Shown: positions 23,428 through 37,045 of the stretch, one piece after another
How positions within the stretch are numbered: the first letter of the stretch is position 1
How the letters are laid out: each line of letters opens with the position of its first letter
NCBI GenBank assembly: GCA_013397075.1
Contig: VWZS01008191.1
Span: forward strand, 520,250 to 584,249
DNA: 64,000 nucleotides
Direction: 5' to 3'
DNA from: Rhabdornis inornatus
Taxonomy: Eukaryota > Chordata > Aves > Passeriformes > Rhabdornithidae
The notes under the pieces: generated by a model
Seen by the model: the letters and a program-made list of their open reading frames with translations, nothing else
Databases searched by the model: none
What the model was told of the DNA's origin: nothing
Made by a program: the position numbers and the translations under genes

Positions 23428-24823
23428 AAAAAACCCTCCAAAGGATTTTTATATATTTGCTTTGGGCATTAATGACTTGCAGCATGGCTGTGTGTCTTTA
23501 CTTCAGAATCGGGAAAAATACTTGCATTGGTCTAATTCTGTTGTTGCAGAAAAAAAACCAAAAAAACCCGTTTTGGATTAAATTTTCCAAAATCATTTTG
23601 GAAAAGCAGAAAAATATTATTATCACTTCAACTATATATTCTTCTCCCTTTAATGTACTGTATTTAATTGAATTCCTTTAAATATCCATGAAAATGAAAT
23701 GAAGCATTTAGCTGGCCTTCAGATGAAGGTTTTTATCCACCCTGAGTTCTCCCTTTACTGGAATCCAGTTAAAAGGTTCCATTTAACTGTACAGGGACAC
23801 TTGAAACAGCTTCCAAATCAAAGAAAACCATCCCTTAGTAGATAAAAGCAGGGCCAAAAGCCTTCCTGGCATCCAGTGAAGCTCCTCCTGGGATCAGCTT
23901 GTCCCAGGATTCTGTTCCATCAGAGCAGTCCTTCAGCCTGTGGCCTGGCTGCAAACATTGCCAGTGGAGAGTTTCCTCTTCCACTTTTCCCTCTTTTTGC
24001 AGGAGGCATACAAATCTCAAGCAGGATTTGAGATTCATCTTCCCAGCCCTTTTCCCAGCAAAATGATCCCTTCTTTTTGGATCCTAGGAGTCCAGCATGG
24101 GTCCTGACACACCTTTTACTGACAGACACAGGGCTGGTAACTTGAGAGAGGCATTTGGGGGGGAGAAATCCAACTGGATGCCTTAACTTGGGATTCTGAC
24201 AGCTCTGCTGCAGGACAGGATGGGATGGGATGGGGCAGCACCAAAACCTTCCTCCTTTCCTGACCATCAAGGCAGGAAGAGGGTTAAGGAGACCAGAGAC
24301 CCTTCCAGGGAGATTTCTCAGTATGGTGAGTGCTCCATGAACAAGGAGAGGATCTCAGCTGCCTGTCCCAACTCCAGAAATACTTCACAGCCTTGGAGCA
24401 CTCTCTGCTTCACCATAAGGACAGAAGAAGTTTTTAGGGGAGGAAGGGCAGTTCAATCAAAGGAGATGGTCACAATGACTTCTCTTGAAGTAATCCAAGG
24501 CCTGGAAGAACTTCAAACTTTCAGTTCCCAAGGAAAAATTGGTAAAATTCCAGTTCAGAGAGGTGGACAACAGTGATTAAACCCACTGAAAGATCTCAGT
24601 TAGGCTTTCCCAGCCAGAATGCTGCAAGGGAGCCTGCAGAGCTGCTGGAACTCTTGGCTGACTGAACAGCGCTTTGGAAACACCCATTTCCCTCCCTGCT
24701 GAGGAGCAGCCGGAGGAATCCTTGCTCCAGCAGCAGAAGGGCTGGGAAATGGCCTGGGCAAGGCACTGTGGGGCTGGGGGACGTGGATTTGCTGGCCAGG
24801 GAGAGATGGGAGCATTGCCATAC

Positions 24824-24920
24824 CTGAGGTCTGGTTGTCCCAGGTGAGCTCTGCCAGGCACTGGCTGCGCTCCTCCTCGATCTCCTGCATGATGCTGCAC
24901 TCTGGCCGGGTGCTGGACGC
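24824..24920 (-). CDS. VIPR1: VPAC1-like receptor, coding exon 2 (start of hormone-binding domain)
   Basis: This 97-bp exon encodes the start of the extracellular hormone-receptor domain. The acceptor is a pyrimidine-rich run ending CCCTCCCTGCAG (to 24921) and the donor is TCAG|GTATGG (24823 downward). It enters in phase 0 and leaves in phase 1. The peptide reads through RPECSIMQEIEEERSQCLAE, the amphipathic N-terminal helix typical of class B1 ectodomains, and ends in the sequon Asn-Gln-Thr. It carries two cysteines. They lie 12 residues apart, and 12 residues separate the second from the first cysteine of exon 3. That last spacing fits VPAC1; as I recall it, VPAC2 has 13. The Asn-Gln-Thr sits where VPAC1 has its first ectodomain glycosylation site, which VPAC2 lacks. 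Overlapping longer frames here are read-through into intron. Confidence 0.85.
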
Positions 24921-27134
24921 CTGCAGGGAGGGCACAGAGAGACAGTGAGCAAAACTCATCCTCAGGGAGGCATTCCTGGGCATTCATGGCCTCCTGGAGC
25001 AGGCTGGAGCTCTCCAGGACCATTGTACAGATGTGCACCCAGCCTTATTTTGTGATTGCTTTAGAGCAACCCAGAGCCTGCTGAAAAATCAGCATTTCCC
25101 TCCATTTCCTTAGAAAACCCCACAACCTATTTTTTTTTTTCCTGATGATCAGGAGCAATTCTGCTGCTTTATGCTCTGGAAACTCTGCCTGGCTAACCAG
25201 AACCAGCAGCTATGTAGAGCAGGGAGGCAGCAGCTTTAATATTCATGCCAGCAGCAGTGGGATCAGTGCTCCATGGTTTATTCCCTGTCTCCTGGCTCTC
25301 ACAATAATTCAAAGCACAACAAGCCCCAAATCAAATAAGGATGGAATCTCTGATGCAGATTAGAAGATCAAGGAGTTAAAAAGCAGGAAATTCCCAGTGA
25401 CCAGACTTTTTCCTCTCAAGTGGTTTCTCCTCAGTCAGCCCTGATCAAATTGTGTTTGTAATAAAACAGTGGCCATAAATTCAGGTAATTAATCATGGAC
25501 TCCTCATAGTGTGTAATTAATGAGCTACCTCAATCATAAAACGTGGAAATGGTGATTTTTATGTCAAAAAAAGGAACTGGGAGCTCACATATCTCAGTGT
25601 CCCCTTGCCACCAACACTCTCAGCTTGGAGGGGACACCTTGACCATTGCTATGGCCAGAAACTGAGGCTGCTCCAAACCCTACCTCTTGTTTTCCAATTT
25701 TCCAATCCCTTTGGACTGGAAAAGGAATTCAACAGGCAGAAAACTTTTCAGAAATCCAGCTGCAAAGAGGTGGAGAGAAGGGAAAGATGTCAAGAGAGCC
25801 AAGCCTTGGCTTGAGTTTATCCTGTCACTGTTAAATGTAATGTGGGAAAAAAAACATCAGAGGAATGAACTTCAGGAACAGATCACAAGGACACAGGAGA
25901 AACCTCTGCCAGTAAGAGTCCTGACTCAGTGTCCCCTCTTGAGGGTTTTGGGATAATCATACATTTTCATCAGAAATACGCGGAGAAAATAAAAATAAAA
26001 ATAAAAAAATCCTGTCTTGCTTCAAAATGTGTGAGTTGTTGCTCTGTTCATGTATTTGCCACTCAAGGTTTTAAGACAAAAAGTCCAGCAATCTTTTGAA
26101 GGAACAATTGTTTGATGTAAATTTGGGTTAAAATTATATAATAATTTAACACATTGAATTAATCTCACAATTTCCCATTAACCTATCCTCTCTTCCCTAT
26201 TTCATGCCATGCCTGCTTCAAATTTTAATTTCCTTTAGGTTAGGAATGGGCTTGATTAGTAGTGTATAAACAAGTAATTATGTGGTTTTCTTGTCAAATT
26301 AAAAATAAATAAAAATACAAACACTAGAAGAAGGGGAATCATTTGGAGTTGTCTTCATTCTCAAATATTTCTTTTCCCCAAAGGGAAACAGATCTTTGGA
26401 AATTTCATCTTGGCTCATCTGAAATACCATAGATTTATTTTGTTTTGATTTACAGTGCTTCTTGCCATTTCATTTTAACCTTAAAAAAGCACGGAGGGAA
26501 GCGTGAGAGATTTGCAGAACACTTGCTGGAAAAATAAAGATTGAAATGTTTTCAAAACATTCTGACTTTTTCAAAGGGAAGTTTTAACTCTCTGGACTTA
26601 AGTGTTTGCCAAATTCATCTCACATCTATAAATACTTCTGGTTTTCAATTTATGAATTAATTCATATGACTCTAACTTTGATCAGGGCTGGCAAAGCACT
26701 CTGTAGCTCCACAATATATTGGAATTTATTTTAGGCAGTAGATTTTACACCAAGCCCATTAGCAAGTACTTCACTGCCACTTCTTCCCTTCACTGAAATC
26801 TCATGCCTGAATTGGATAATTGTATATTCACCTCAATGGCACAATATTTACTTTTGAGTAACTGGTTTTATCACCTTTAAAAAACAAATGAGACTCTGTT
26901 TTGAAAAGTGGGCTCGTGACAGGCTCAGGTAAACTTGATTATACATAGAATCTTTAAAATCTTATCCTTTTTCTTTTTCCATACAATCCAAAAGAAAATG
27001 TATCTATTAAAACACTGAAGAAAGAGTGTCCAGAAGCTAAAATACCAAAATACAGAGGATTTTGGATTTTGTAGTGCTGGTGCTGACTTCTTGTGAGCTT
27101 TTAGGGAAGGTGGATGCTCACAACAACCCCAAGC

Positions 27135-27795
27135 AGAACTTCAGGCTGAGGACAGAGGGGCTGGAAAAGGTCCTGGGAGCGCTGGTGACAGTAGCTGGAC
27201 ATGAGCCCAGGTGTGCAGGAAGGGCACTTGGATGGGATCAGGAATTTGGTGTCCAGCAGGACCAGGGCAGGGATTGTCCCCTGTGCTGGGCACTGCTGAG
27301 GCCACAGCTCCAACCCTGGGGTCAGTTTGGGACCTCTCAGGACAACACAGACATTGAGGGGCTGGAGCGAGCCCAGAGAAGGGAACAGAGCTGGGGAAGG
27401 CTCTGGAGAATTCCCAAGGGAGCTGGGAAAGGGGCTCAGCCTGGAGAAAAGGAGGCTCAGGGGGGCCCTTGTGGCTCTGCATGACTCCTGACAGGAGGGG
27501 ACAGCCCCAGGTGTGGCTCTCCTCCCAAGTAAAAAGGGACAGGACAAGAAGGAACAGCCTCAAGGTGCACCAGGGGATGTTTAGTTTGGATATTAGGGAA
27601 AATTTCTTCACTGAAAGGTTTAACCCTGGCACAGGTTGCCCAGGGCAGGGGTTAAATCCTCTGGAGATATTTAAAAGCCATGTGGATGTGGCACCTGGGA
27701 ACATGGGTCAGCGGTGGCCTCGGCAGTGCTGGGCTAATGACTCCTCTTGATGATCTTGGAGATCTTTCCAAACCTTAATGATTTTATGAATCCAT
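27135..27795 (+). mobile_element. CR1 LINE, 5'-truncated copy
   Basis: Carries the CR1 3' region: AGCAGGACCAGGGCAGGGAT, GGCACTGCTGAGGCCACA, a GGAGAAAAGGAGGCTCAG segment, GATATTAGGGAAAATTTCTT, and a 3' end reading CTTTCCAAACCTTAATGATT then a decayed octamer tail. Its open frames (up to 187 codons, minus strand) are antisense to the LINE and not genes. Confidence 0.9.
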
Positions 27796-30738
27796 AAACA
27801 AAGAGTGGGATGTATCTCAGCTTCTCTGTCAGTGGGACACATCATCCTCAATTTTAGCTGAGTCAGAGCTCTATGTTTAGTCTGACCTGATTTTTTACCA
27901 TTCCTCCAAGTCCACAGAGAGCAAGCAAACACCAGCTCTGAAGGCTTTCATCCCACTCCACTGCCTGTGCTTGGATGGCTTCAGACTTAAATACCCAGCA
28001 CTTAGCTGGAAAAGGTCAGTGATGTGTGAATTTAATGTCCACACACCTTTAACTCAATCAAGGTCAACAAACAGATTCACACTGGAGGACTTCAAGTTTA
28101 TGGCTCATTTTGCACATTAACTAAAGAAGTAAATAAATAACTCTATCACAGCAACTCTCCTTCAGCCTCCTCAGTGATAACAGCAATAACCCTCACATGT
28201 CACAGCTGTCACTGATACAGGCTGATAAAGGCAGATGGAATAAAAATAATCCCAAAATATCACACTTTTGGGAATCATTAGGAAACAGAAAGTATGGGTT
28301 TTTTTTTTTTGTTGTTGGGTCATCAGGGTATCTGGTGAGCAAGGGAACAAGTTCAGCTGCCTTAATTCCCCCCCAGGTGACAAAACGCTCATGGTTGGAA
28401 AGAGCCCTCAAGATCTGTGAGATCTGCCTGTCAAAGGGGATATTCCCTGGAAGAGGGGCTAAATAATTATCTTTCTTTGGTCTATTCCTCCTGGAAAAGT
28501 TGAATTAGACTTTATAAACAGCTTTGTACAAACCCACTTACTAATTCTCCATTTCTAGGCTGTTTCTTACTATGTTGTGTTGTTTTGTTTGTTTTTTTTT
28601 TTTCTATGGAAAAGGCAGAGATTTTGGGATTTGGCCTCTCTCACTGCAGTGGGCAACTGGCCACACAGACAAAGGGCTGGGGAGCACATGAATTCCTATT
28701 TCCCATCCAAAAAGTAAATATCAAGCAAAAAGCATGACAAGCTCTGGTTAGCTCATGTTACCATCAGAGGGTGAAGTGTAATCCAGTTTCTTGGGAATAT
28801 CCATGCTGGGTGAACTGAAATGTGGTAAACACCCCTCACTAATCCCTCCTGGCATGCCCAAAACACTGTGTAAAGGTGTGGTGGGTTTGTCAGGGGTTTT
28901 CCCACTCATACTCTGACCCCTGAGCTGAAAGATGAAGGGAATGTTTTTCTGGAGGTGATTTCTTGCAGCCCTGAGATCTGCAGCAGCTCTCACATAACAA
29001 GGAGCTGTAACCAAAGTCTTTATTAATGAGACTTTTCCTTCCCCGTGGATCCCAGGAATTGTTAGAGGATTACTGTGCAGTCTGCTGCTGCAAATAAAGC
29101 CTTTGTGTATACTCCTTAATTAAACACAATTCCAAGGGTTGCCACAGGCTGAAGGAGCTGCAGGAATGTTTAGTCTCATCTGCAGGGCCAGAAAATCGAG
29201 GGGACACGTGGCAGCTCCTCAGAGCCAGGTGGGATCCACAGAGGAAGGGCTGTGAGCCTCAATGTGTCCCTTTCTGCTGATCCCAGGGTGTTCCTGGGCT
29301 CACCTGGAGCTCACTGGATGGACAGTCCAGAGGCGAGAACCAGGGTGACCACAGTGACAACAGGATTCAGAGTCAAACAAAGGAGGAGGAGAACTGAAAA
29401 GTCTTCAGAGGGTGAAATCCCATCCCTCACCCATTTCTGTTGGACATGGGTTCGCTTCTGGTTCTCTGAGTGACAATTTCTCACCATCCCCACCTTCCCA
29501 GAGCTTCTGTGAAAATAGGAATGGAATAAGACAAGAGCCAGTTTTGCCTTCCTAGACTTTCTGTAACTTGACTTCAGTCACTCCTCGAGGTGGAGACGAA
29601 GTTTCTTTCTCACGTGAACCACAAAAGAAATGAAAGATTTTAGCAGGCAGGTCTTATTTCAAGCATCAGAAATATAATCTCCCTCTGGCTTTCATCCACA
29701 CTCATTATTTGCAGGAACACAGGACTGAAGGAACTTCTCCCAAAACAATCCTGGCTTTGATTTCTTCCGTAACTTTATTCAGCTCTGTCTTAAAACTAGA
29801 TCTTCAGATTCTCTTGTTTTGTTTTTTCCTTTTAAATATCCTCAGGAAAATACAGCTTTATTCCTAAAAACCCTCTGAGTGAGACAAAAAAAAATACAGT
29901 GTAAAAGTGCAAGAATGAGAAAAAGAAGACACCAAGGATTTTTTTCTATAGTAATGGGTGACACAATTTCCAACAATAAGCCTGTCAAAAGCTGCAAAAG
30001 CTCTGGTGGTCTGGGGAAAATAAAATTTTTTAAAAGTGAGTATTTGTGAAGATTTATTTGGTCTTCTGAAGAACCTTTGTGTAAGAATCCAAATCATGTT
30101 ACAATTGTCGTGACAATGTGGGGAAGTAAATTTCAAATATCAGTAATGTAGACAGAATGGAAGATAAATCCAGGTTTAAAACACCTCAAACCTCCTGTGT
30201 GCCCTTTGTAGGATCAGTCCAGGAGGATTTGCAAACCCAGTTATTTTTAAACAGAGAAAATTTATTTTGTCCTGTGACCTCTCTTGTGTTGTGAATAAAT
30301 TTCTCTGTGACCAACCACCAGTGAGGGACCATGGGTAGCAGCACATGTCCCTGGGAGACTTTTCCAAATAAAAGAGGTCCAGGCAAATGCCCAACTCTCC
30401 TGACTCCCACTTAGCTGTTCAAACCACTCCACTTTATCTTCCTGCCAAACATAATCCTGCCAATGACAGATCCATCATTTGAGGAGGAAAGCAGATGTCT
30501 TTTCCCAGCTCATCCAAGCAGGCTCTGTCAAACAAAGGCAACTTGGCCAAATCAAGCCAGCAGCTTGGAGGCTCAGAGCCTTCTTTTAATCTGATTGCCC
30601 CATTTCGGTGGGAGGGGTTGGAAGATCAAGGAAAAAGGAGTGTTTTGTAAAGGGCTTGGAGAGACAGAAGGAAAGGGAAGATGTGCAGCTGTGTTCCTTA
30701 ACTCCTTAGGGACAAGCTTGCAAATGCCTCTGCTGGGG

Positions 30739-30769
30739 AAAAGAAAAAAAAAAAAAAGAAAAAAAAAAA
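30739..30769. repeat. A-rich run
   Basis: Two long A runs separated by single G bases, in intron 1. No LINE body is visible beside it. Confidence 0.85.
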
Positions 30770-32080
30770 GAGCTGGATTGGGGTTTATAAGGAAGAAGTG
30801 ACACCCTGGAATTTCAGTTGTGACACACAACTAAAAGAGAGGCAGCACCTGAGCGAATTCAAATGAGCAAGAGACAGCTCTGATGGCTGGGTAAGCACCC
30901 TCTGCTCCTGGCTTTAAATTTTCAGCTGGAGTAGCCAAGGATGAGTTTCCTCTCCAGGAAGCTCAGAGTGAGGATCTGAATCCAGGCTGCTGCAGGAACA
31001 CTGAGAGCAGCAGTGCTTAGATCTGCAATTGCACGGTTCCGGGCAAAGTGCTGCAATATCCCTCATATGGCTGAGGGAAAATAAGAGAGGAACAACAATA
31101 ATTATCCCAAAATGGGTAGGGACAGGGACAGGGACAGCAAGGAGGGAAAGAAGGGGACTCCACTACCTAGAGTGCAAATTATCGTGTTGTTTTCCCTGAA
31201 CTACTGATCATTGACTACTTTTAATTTCCTTTTCCCTTAGGATCTAAGAAGCCTGGTTGAGAGAAGTCTGTTCTTTTTAATAAAAATATTCCAAAATTTA
31301 CCCATTAAACTATTTAAACCTTCTGGATGAAATTCAACTCCAAAGCATCTGCTCCGTCAATGACAGGAACAGCAGGAATACAAAGGAAATGCAGATCCAG
31401 GCCTGCCTGACCCCCAGGGCTCAGGAACAGGATTTGGGGGTCCGTGGGCAAAAATTATGTGCCTGTAATGTAAATATCTACATCTGCCTTCACACTGATT
31501 GTCCTTGCTCACCTGAAGAGAGAAGCAGAATCTTTCAGGGCATGAGTCACTCCAAACTGAAGGAACTATCCAAAAGAGGCAAAAGAAAACTTGCCCTGTA
31601 CTCCATCCAGGGAGTCTGAGGCAGCTGCCTGAGGGGTGGGTGCCTACTGTGCCAATATTTGAAGTTAAATGAGGCAAACTTCACAGACCTGGGCCCACGT
31701 AAATAGAATCATTCCCCTCCAGTCAGCCCCATCCTTCTCTGGAATTCTCCAAGAGCAGGTGAAGATAGGACCTGGCAGGATCCCTATAAAGAAGTTGAGT
31801 GAATACTTATGAGTGCTCTAATTTGTTCACAGGCTGGTTTTGTTTCGCTTTTTTTTCCAAGATATATGAACTTTGACATGCTGGTGTTCAGGAAAGGCCC
31901 TTTGCTCCAGCAGCATGTGCAGGTAGCCTGTTAATACTGTCCTGAATTTCTGCTCATCCAGCCCTGAGTCATCTCCTGAGCAGCCACCTCTTCACTGCTG
32001 TGCACAGGAAAAATGTTTCCTAATTCAGATGCAGGCTCAGAAGGGACTGAAAAACATCAGATCCCAGTTCCTGACAGTCT

Positions 32081-32144
32081 CCATCCATCCATCCATCCAT
32101 CCATCCATCCATCCATCCATCCATCCATTCATCCATCCATCCAT
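32081..32144. repeat. Tetranucleotide microsatellite (CCAT)16
   Basis: Tandem CCAT units with one substitution (CATT) near 32129, in intron 1. Confidence 0.97.
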
Positions 32145-33033
32145 CTCTGGTTCTTTTCCTGGGCAAGCACAGAGTGCCCCCACCCAGCCCTGCCTGCTCT
32201 CCACTGCATCTCCAGCTGTGCCACCTGAGCCCTATTTTCCTCCTGAATCCAACCCTGATGTCACCCCCCCAGCAGGGTGATATCAACACTGCCACAACAC
32301 TGAGTTCTGGAGTGAGCTCAGATGTGCTCAGCTTCCCCAGAGAGCTGGGAAGCTTTTTAGATGGGGGTTTTGCAGGGAGGGGATCCCAAATCCAGAGGAG
32401 GTGAGTCTGGCAGGTTGTCCAGAACAATCCATAAACTGGCAAGTGGGAGTCCAGCACAGAGCCTGTCACAAAGTTAGAGCTTGATCAAAACCACACTGAA
32501 CTCCCTGAGGTTTCTCTTCACATCCAGCCATTCCCCAGACCTCCCCCACTGCCTGGGATTTGCACACCCACATACACAAAACCTTTGGAAAACAGGACCC
32601 CTGCAAGGCTGGATATTGGGGATTATTTATAACCAAGGAGTTGGATAAAGCAAACTGGGCATTCTCCAGTTCTCAGAAAAGCTGCAGTGGTTTGGTTTGA
32701 GGAACAACAGTTTTGGTCACAAACACAGCAGCTCCTGTTAACTTTTAGGGAAGTGAAAGCCCTGAGAGTGTCTAGAAATCCAGAGTGACCACAGCATCAG
32801 GAAAGGAAGGGCTGCAGTGACAGACACCAGGCTTGCCCTGCATTCCTGCTGGAAACCCTCAGAGCTGGAGTAAGCACCAACTTCACCTGGAGCTCTGGGG
32901 ATGTCTGGAGAGGAGGCAAATCCTGCTCACAGCTTCTGTTTTATTTTTTGATTCGTTTCTTTTGTTTGTTTCTTTTGGTTTTTTTTTTCATACACTCAGG
33001 TAAGGACAGCAAAGGGAAGTGTTACAGAACAGC

Positions 33034-33197
33034 TTTAAACTGAAAGACAGTGGGTTTTATTTGGGTATTAGGAAAGAAATTATTCACTGGTGAGGCCCTG
33101 GCACAGTTTGCCCTGGGGATTTGTGGCTGCCCCATCCTTGGAAGTGTTCAAGGCCAGGTTGGATGGGGCTTGGAGCAGCCCGGGACAGTGGAAGGTT
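33034..33197 (+). mobile_element. CR1 LINE fragment
   Basis: GGGTATTAGGAAAGAAATTATT, TGAGGCCCTGGCACAG, and GGAAGTGTTCAAGGCCAGGT; it lacks the terminal 3' end. Confidence 0.85.
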
Positions 33198-34875
33198 TGG
33201 CATCAGCATCACATCCTGAAGAGCAACCAGGTGGAGACAGAAAGAAGAAAGAGAGAAAACAAGAACAAGGGAATGCATAAAATAATCCTTCCTCTGGGCT
33301 ATGCTATCCAGCAGTCACCACAGTGCCCTTCTGTAACACAGTCTGGGATAAGGTTTTAACCCTCTTGGCTATCACTGCCTTCCACATCTTTCATCAAACC
33401 AACCTAAAAGAAATTCCAGGATGATTTTACTATTCATACATCACTTCCATTCCAAGCAAGTGGCCCTAAAGAGGGCTCGTTTGTGCCACTATTGAGAACT
33501 TTCTTTGAAAATCCAGGTATCTTCCTGGAACAATCCATAAACACTTCTCATTTCAAGGAATTCACTCTCAAAGGGCTGCTTCCTTACAAAGGAGAGCACA
33601 AAAAATACAAAGGTGTTGGCACAAGATGAGTTTGGTTCATTCAGACATTGGGGAAAAAAAGGAATGTCCCCTCTTTCCCAAGGAGCAGAAGTGGTTTAGT
33701 CAGGGCTCTGGACGAGTACATTACTCATGGGTTTATAAAGCATTTTTATCAGAGCCCTCTGGTGAATGGTTCTTCACAGATGGCCTGAAGCATCCAGGTG
33801 TGCCTTCCAGGAAGAAAGACATGCTGGGATGAGCTCCTGGCCTCGGGACAACGGAAAAAAATCATTGTTCCTAAAAATGGGGGAGACAAGAGTGTCTCAA
33901 TGGTTTGGAGCCACTCCAAGCTCAAGAGTTTCTCTGACAAAAATCAGGGCAAGACCACCTCTCCTCTGGCTGAGGAGGGAGGGAAACAAAAGGACAAGTC
34001 ATTTGTGAAATGAGTGAAGCAGAGCAAGGTTAGGACAACCACAGGGAGCAATGCTGCCGTGGAGAAAAAGGATTCACAAAAATGGGAAAACCCACGCAGA
34101 GAGCAAGTGAAGAGATCCTGACCTAAGCCAGCACAGGATGGACACATGGACAGAATTCAGAAGAACAGAACATGCTGGAGAGCACTGATTGTCCAGGGAT
34201 CTCCTAGAGGAAAACTTCTAATTACATTTAAGTTTGCCAGCTTTGAGTTAAGACATTTTTGATAACCCTCCTGTGCCCAGTGGCCAGTGCACATAGAGGA
34301 CATCATGTATCTGAGCAGCTGCTGAAGAGGGACATTCTCATCAGGACTTAGCAGCCTGACTACAGATTTTAGGAGGAATTTCACAGTCCTGGAGGAGTAA
34401 ACATTACTGGACTCAGTAAACAAAACTATCAGCACTCTCCCTGCACAGGGTGAGTGTGTGCAGGGTCACTATGAAGACACAGGAATAATTCAAAACATGG
34501 TTCTACTCTTGGGGGCTGAAAGGGGAATTAAAGCCACAGCTCGGGCAGGTTGTAACGTGAGCCTAAGAGCCTGAAACACAGAGGAAAAGGTAACAAATAG
34601 GACATGACACACACTCACCCACGCTGCCTAAACCAGGCATGCAGGCAGCTCTTCCACCTGAGGAGAGCACTGACGTGTCCCCAGGAGCCCGAGGGCCACA
34701 CTGAATTCTTCTGACAGCTCCCAGCACCTTCCTCATCACAGTGCTCATGGAGGGATGCTGTGGCAGGGCTGCAGCTGAGTGCCAGCTGGGACAGAGGATC
34801 CCAGTGAAGTGTCAGGTGATGGGAATATCCACGTTCCAAACACAAAGAACCTGCCAGCAACTCCCATGTTTTAAA

Positions 34876-35017
34876 CACGGAATCATGGAGTGGTTTGGGT
34901 TGGAAGGGACCTTGAAGATCATCTCATGCCAACCCTCTGCCATGGGCAGGGCACCTTCCACTATCCCAGGTTGCTCCAAATCTCATCCAACCTGACCCTG
35001 GGCATTCCAGAGATGGG
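34876..35017 (-). mobile_element. CR1 LINE fragment
   Basis: GGAATCATGGAGTGGTTTGG, then the CTGCCATGGGCAGGGCACCT body. Confidence 0.9.
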
Positions 35018-35534
35018 CCATGGTGTGGCTGGACCAGGAAAGTGTTTTCCAATAGCGTTAAGGAAGCAAGGATCAAACCCTCTTGCTTCCTGCAGGGATT
35101 CACCACCTTGGCTGTTGGGTGAGAGCTTTGCTTCCCATCCATCCCCAAAGTCAACTTCCAGCACCCTCAAACTATGCACCAGCTTGTGGTGAACCTGATG
35201 TTCAGGAAGATAATTAATTCTGCTTTATCCCCCCAGGCATTGCCTTTTGTCATCCCTTACCTGCTAGCAACACAGATGGGGGAAAGAGATTAGAGGGAAG
35301 ATGTTTCTGCTTTGTCTGGTTAAAAGGGAAAATATAAACGGGCACAAATGACACAAACTGAGTGCTTTGTTGACAGAAAACAAATCTTAGTGGCACAGTA
35401 TCACCAGACCTCTCTCAGGTGATGCCACTGGCTGTAAATCTCAGAATATTTCACGAAAGTAGTATCTCTAATATCTTTTGACTATAATCTAATAATCTAT
35501 CTCTAATATCTTTTCAAAGCAGAAAACCCAAGAT

Positions 35535-35640
35535 AAAAAAAAAAACAAACCAAAAAACAAATAAAACCAAACAAAAAAACCACCTCCCAAACTCAAAAGA
35601 ACCTAAGGAAACCCCAACCCACAAAAAACCCACAACAAAA
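35535..35640. repeat. A/C-rich low-complexity stretch
   Basis: About 105 bp of A runs broken by C (AAAACAAACC-like), almost free of T and G on the plus strand. Confidence 0.85.
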
Positions 35641-36771
35641 CTGTCAGGTTAGTCTCTCTGCTCTGCCTCCAAAAACTCCTTCCTTATAGGAAAAAAATAG
35701 ACAAAGCAGTAGCAAACCCCCCAAATTCTTCACACTCTCTGTTCCCAGCACTTGAATGTCTCTAAAAGACCTTTCCATGTGCCAGTGTACATTGATGCCC
35801 ACATCTATCAGAGATATGAAATACTGAAATTCTCTCCTTAAAATACTCTGGTCTGCTAGCAAAGAGCCAGCAGAAAAAGGGAGAATTTGTGTGGAAAAAG
35901 GAGTGGGAAAGGAAAGAGTTGGGCCCTTTTTCCATGGGAACAAGAGAAAGACTTCAAATCTCAATTTAGGAATATTGAATATGAGGAGAACAACAGATAA
36001 GGCAATCAGGAAGGTAAAACCTGAGATGGGCATCAGTGGTCAGGACACCTGGGAAGAGGATCTTGGAAAGAAAACAATATTTAGAGCAGCAGGAGGAGCA
36101 GAAAACCTCTGAGCATTGCTAGAAGTCTCAGCCTGGCTGTCAGGATCAACTCAGCTGAGCAGAAAATGCCTTTGAGCAACAGGACTAAAAAGAGAACAAC
36201 AGGAAAAGAAACCAAGTGAGATTACTATGCAAAGAGCTGAAATGCAAGAGAAAGCTAAATATAGCACCAAAAAAAAGGAGAACTCACAGGGAGCCCCACC
36301 CCAGCTTCTGTTCACTGGCTTCTCCAAAGAACTGGAGGTGAAAATATAATTTTTCTAATGCAAACTGAAGTAGTTACACATGAAAATTATTTAGCTTGAA
36401 TAATTGGGAACAACAACAGGGCTGGGTGTGAAGGGGCATGGAAACTGATGTAAGGTGGAAGTTACTCAGAGAGGAAAAACGTGCTCAGATGGGATGGTGG
36501 GAGTGGCACCATCTGGCTGAAAGTCAACAAAAGTAAAGCTTTTTTCTATGTAGGAAGGAGACGGGAAAAAAAGATCCAGGCAGCTCTCAGCAGGTTAATC
36601 TGAGTTAAATACACAAGACTTTTGAACACGACTCAAAAGAAAGAGTGATGGGAAGTGGCAGCAAATGGAGATGGGGACAAAATAGAAAATGTGATTTATT
36701 GAAAGTAAATCATGGCAATGTAATTTATAGGGTTGTTTTATAAGGTAATAGTTTGGTTTGGGTGTTTTGGG

Positions 36772-36775
<4 letters not shown>

Positions 36776-36802
<27 letters not shown>

Positions 36803-36804
36803 GG
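36776..36804. repeat. T16-G13 homopolymer junction
   Basis: A run of sixteen T passes directly into thirteen G. Length in such runs is prone to sequencing error. Confidence 0.9.
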
Positions 36805-36949
36805 AGAGGCAAGCCAGTAGATTTAAACTTTCCAACTTTCCAAACCTCGATAAAAAGTCTGATTCTGTGCTAAAAGGAATGACTGCCACAACAATGGACA
36901 CGAGGGTTAAAAACAACTGTAAGGAAACTAAAGGAGATGGCACAGCAAA

Positions 36950-37045
36950 ACATCCCTGGGAGTGCCCAAGGCCAGGCTGGATGGGGTTTGGAGTAACCTG
37001 GGATGGTGGAAGATGTCCCTGCCAATGGCAGGGAGTGGGATGAGC
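36950..37045 (+). mobile_element. CR1 LINE fragment
   Basis: GGGAGTGCCCAAGGCCAGGC to GGCAGGGAGTGGGATGAGCT. Confidence 0.85.

Larger units (their letters stand above)
10638..24823 (-). other. VIPR1: Intron 2
   Basis: About 14.2 kb. It holds a probable solo LTR near 11656-12115, CR1 fragments near 13152, 14479, 15257, 17008, 18562, 19562, 20385, 21129, 21862, 21990 and 23049, and two copies of a ~440-bp block (14421-14867 and 22994-23427). Sequence between 10640 and 11650, 12116-13150, 15450-17000, 17070-18560 and 23430-24820 shows nothing I can name. A frame of 135 codons at 17130-17537 (minus) has no recognisable domain and is probably chance. Confidence 0.8.

Noticed and set aside
24577..25038. 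153-codon minus-strand frame covering exon 2
   Set aside because: A different frame from the receptor peptide; splice sites and cysteine pattern support the other frame.
27141..27704. 187-codon minus-strand frame
   Set aside because: Antisense to a CR1 3' region; no recognisable protein similarity.
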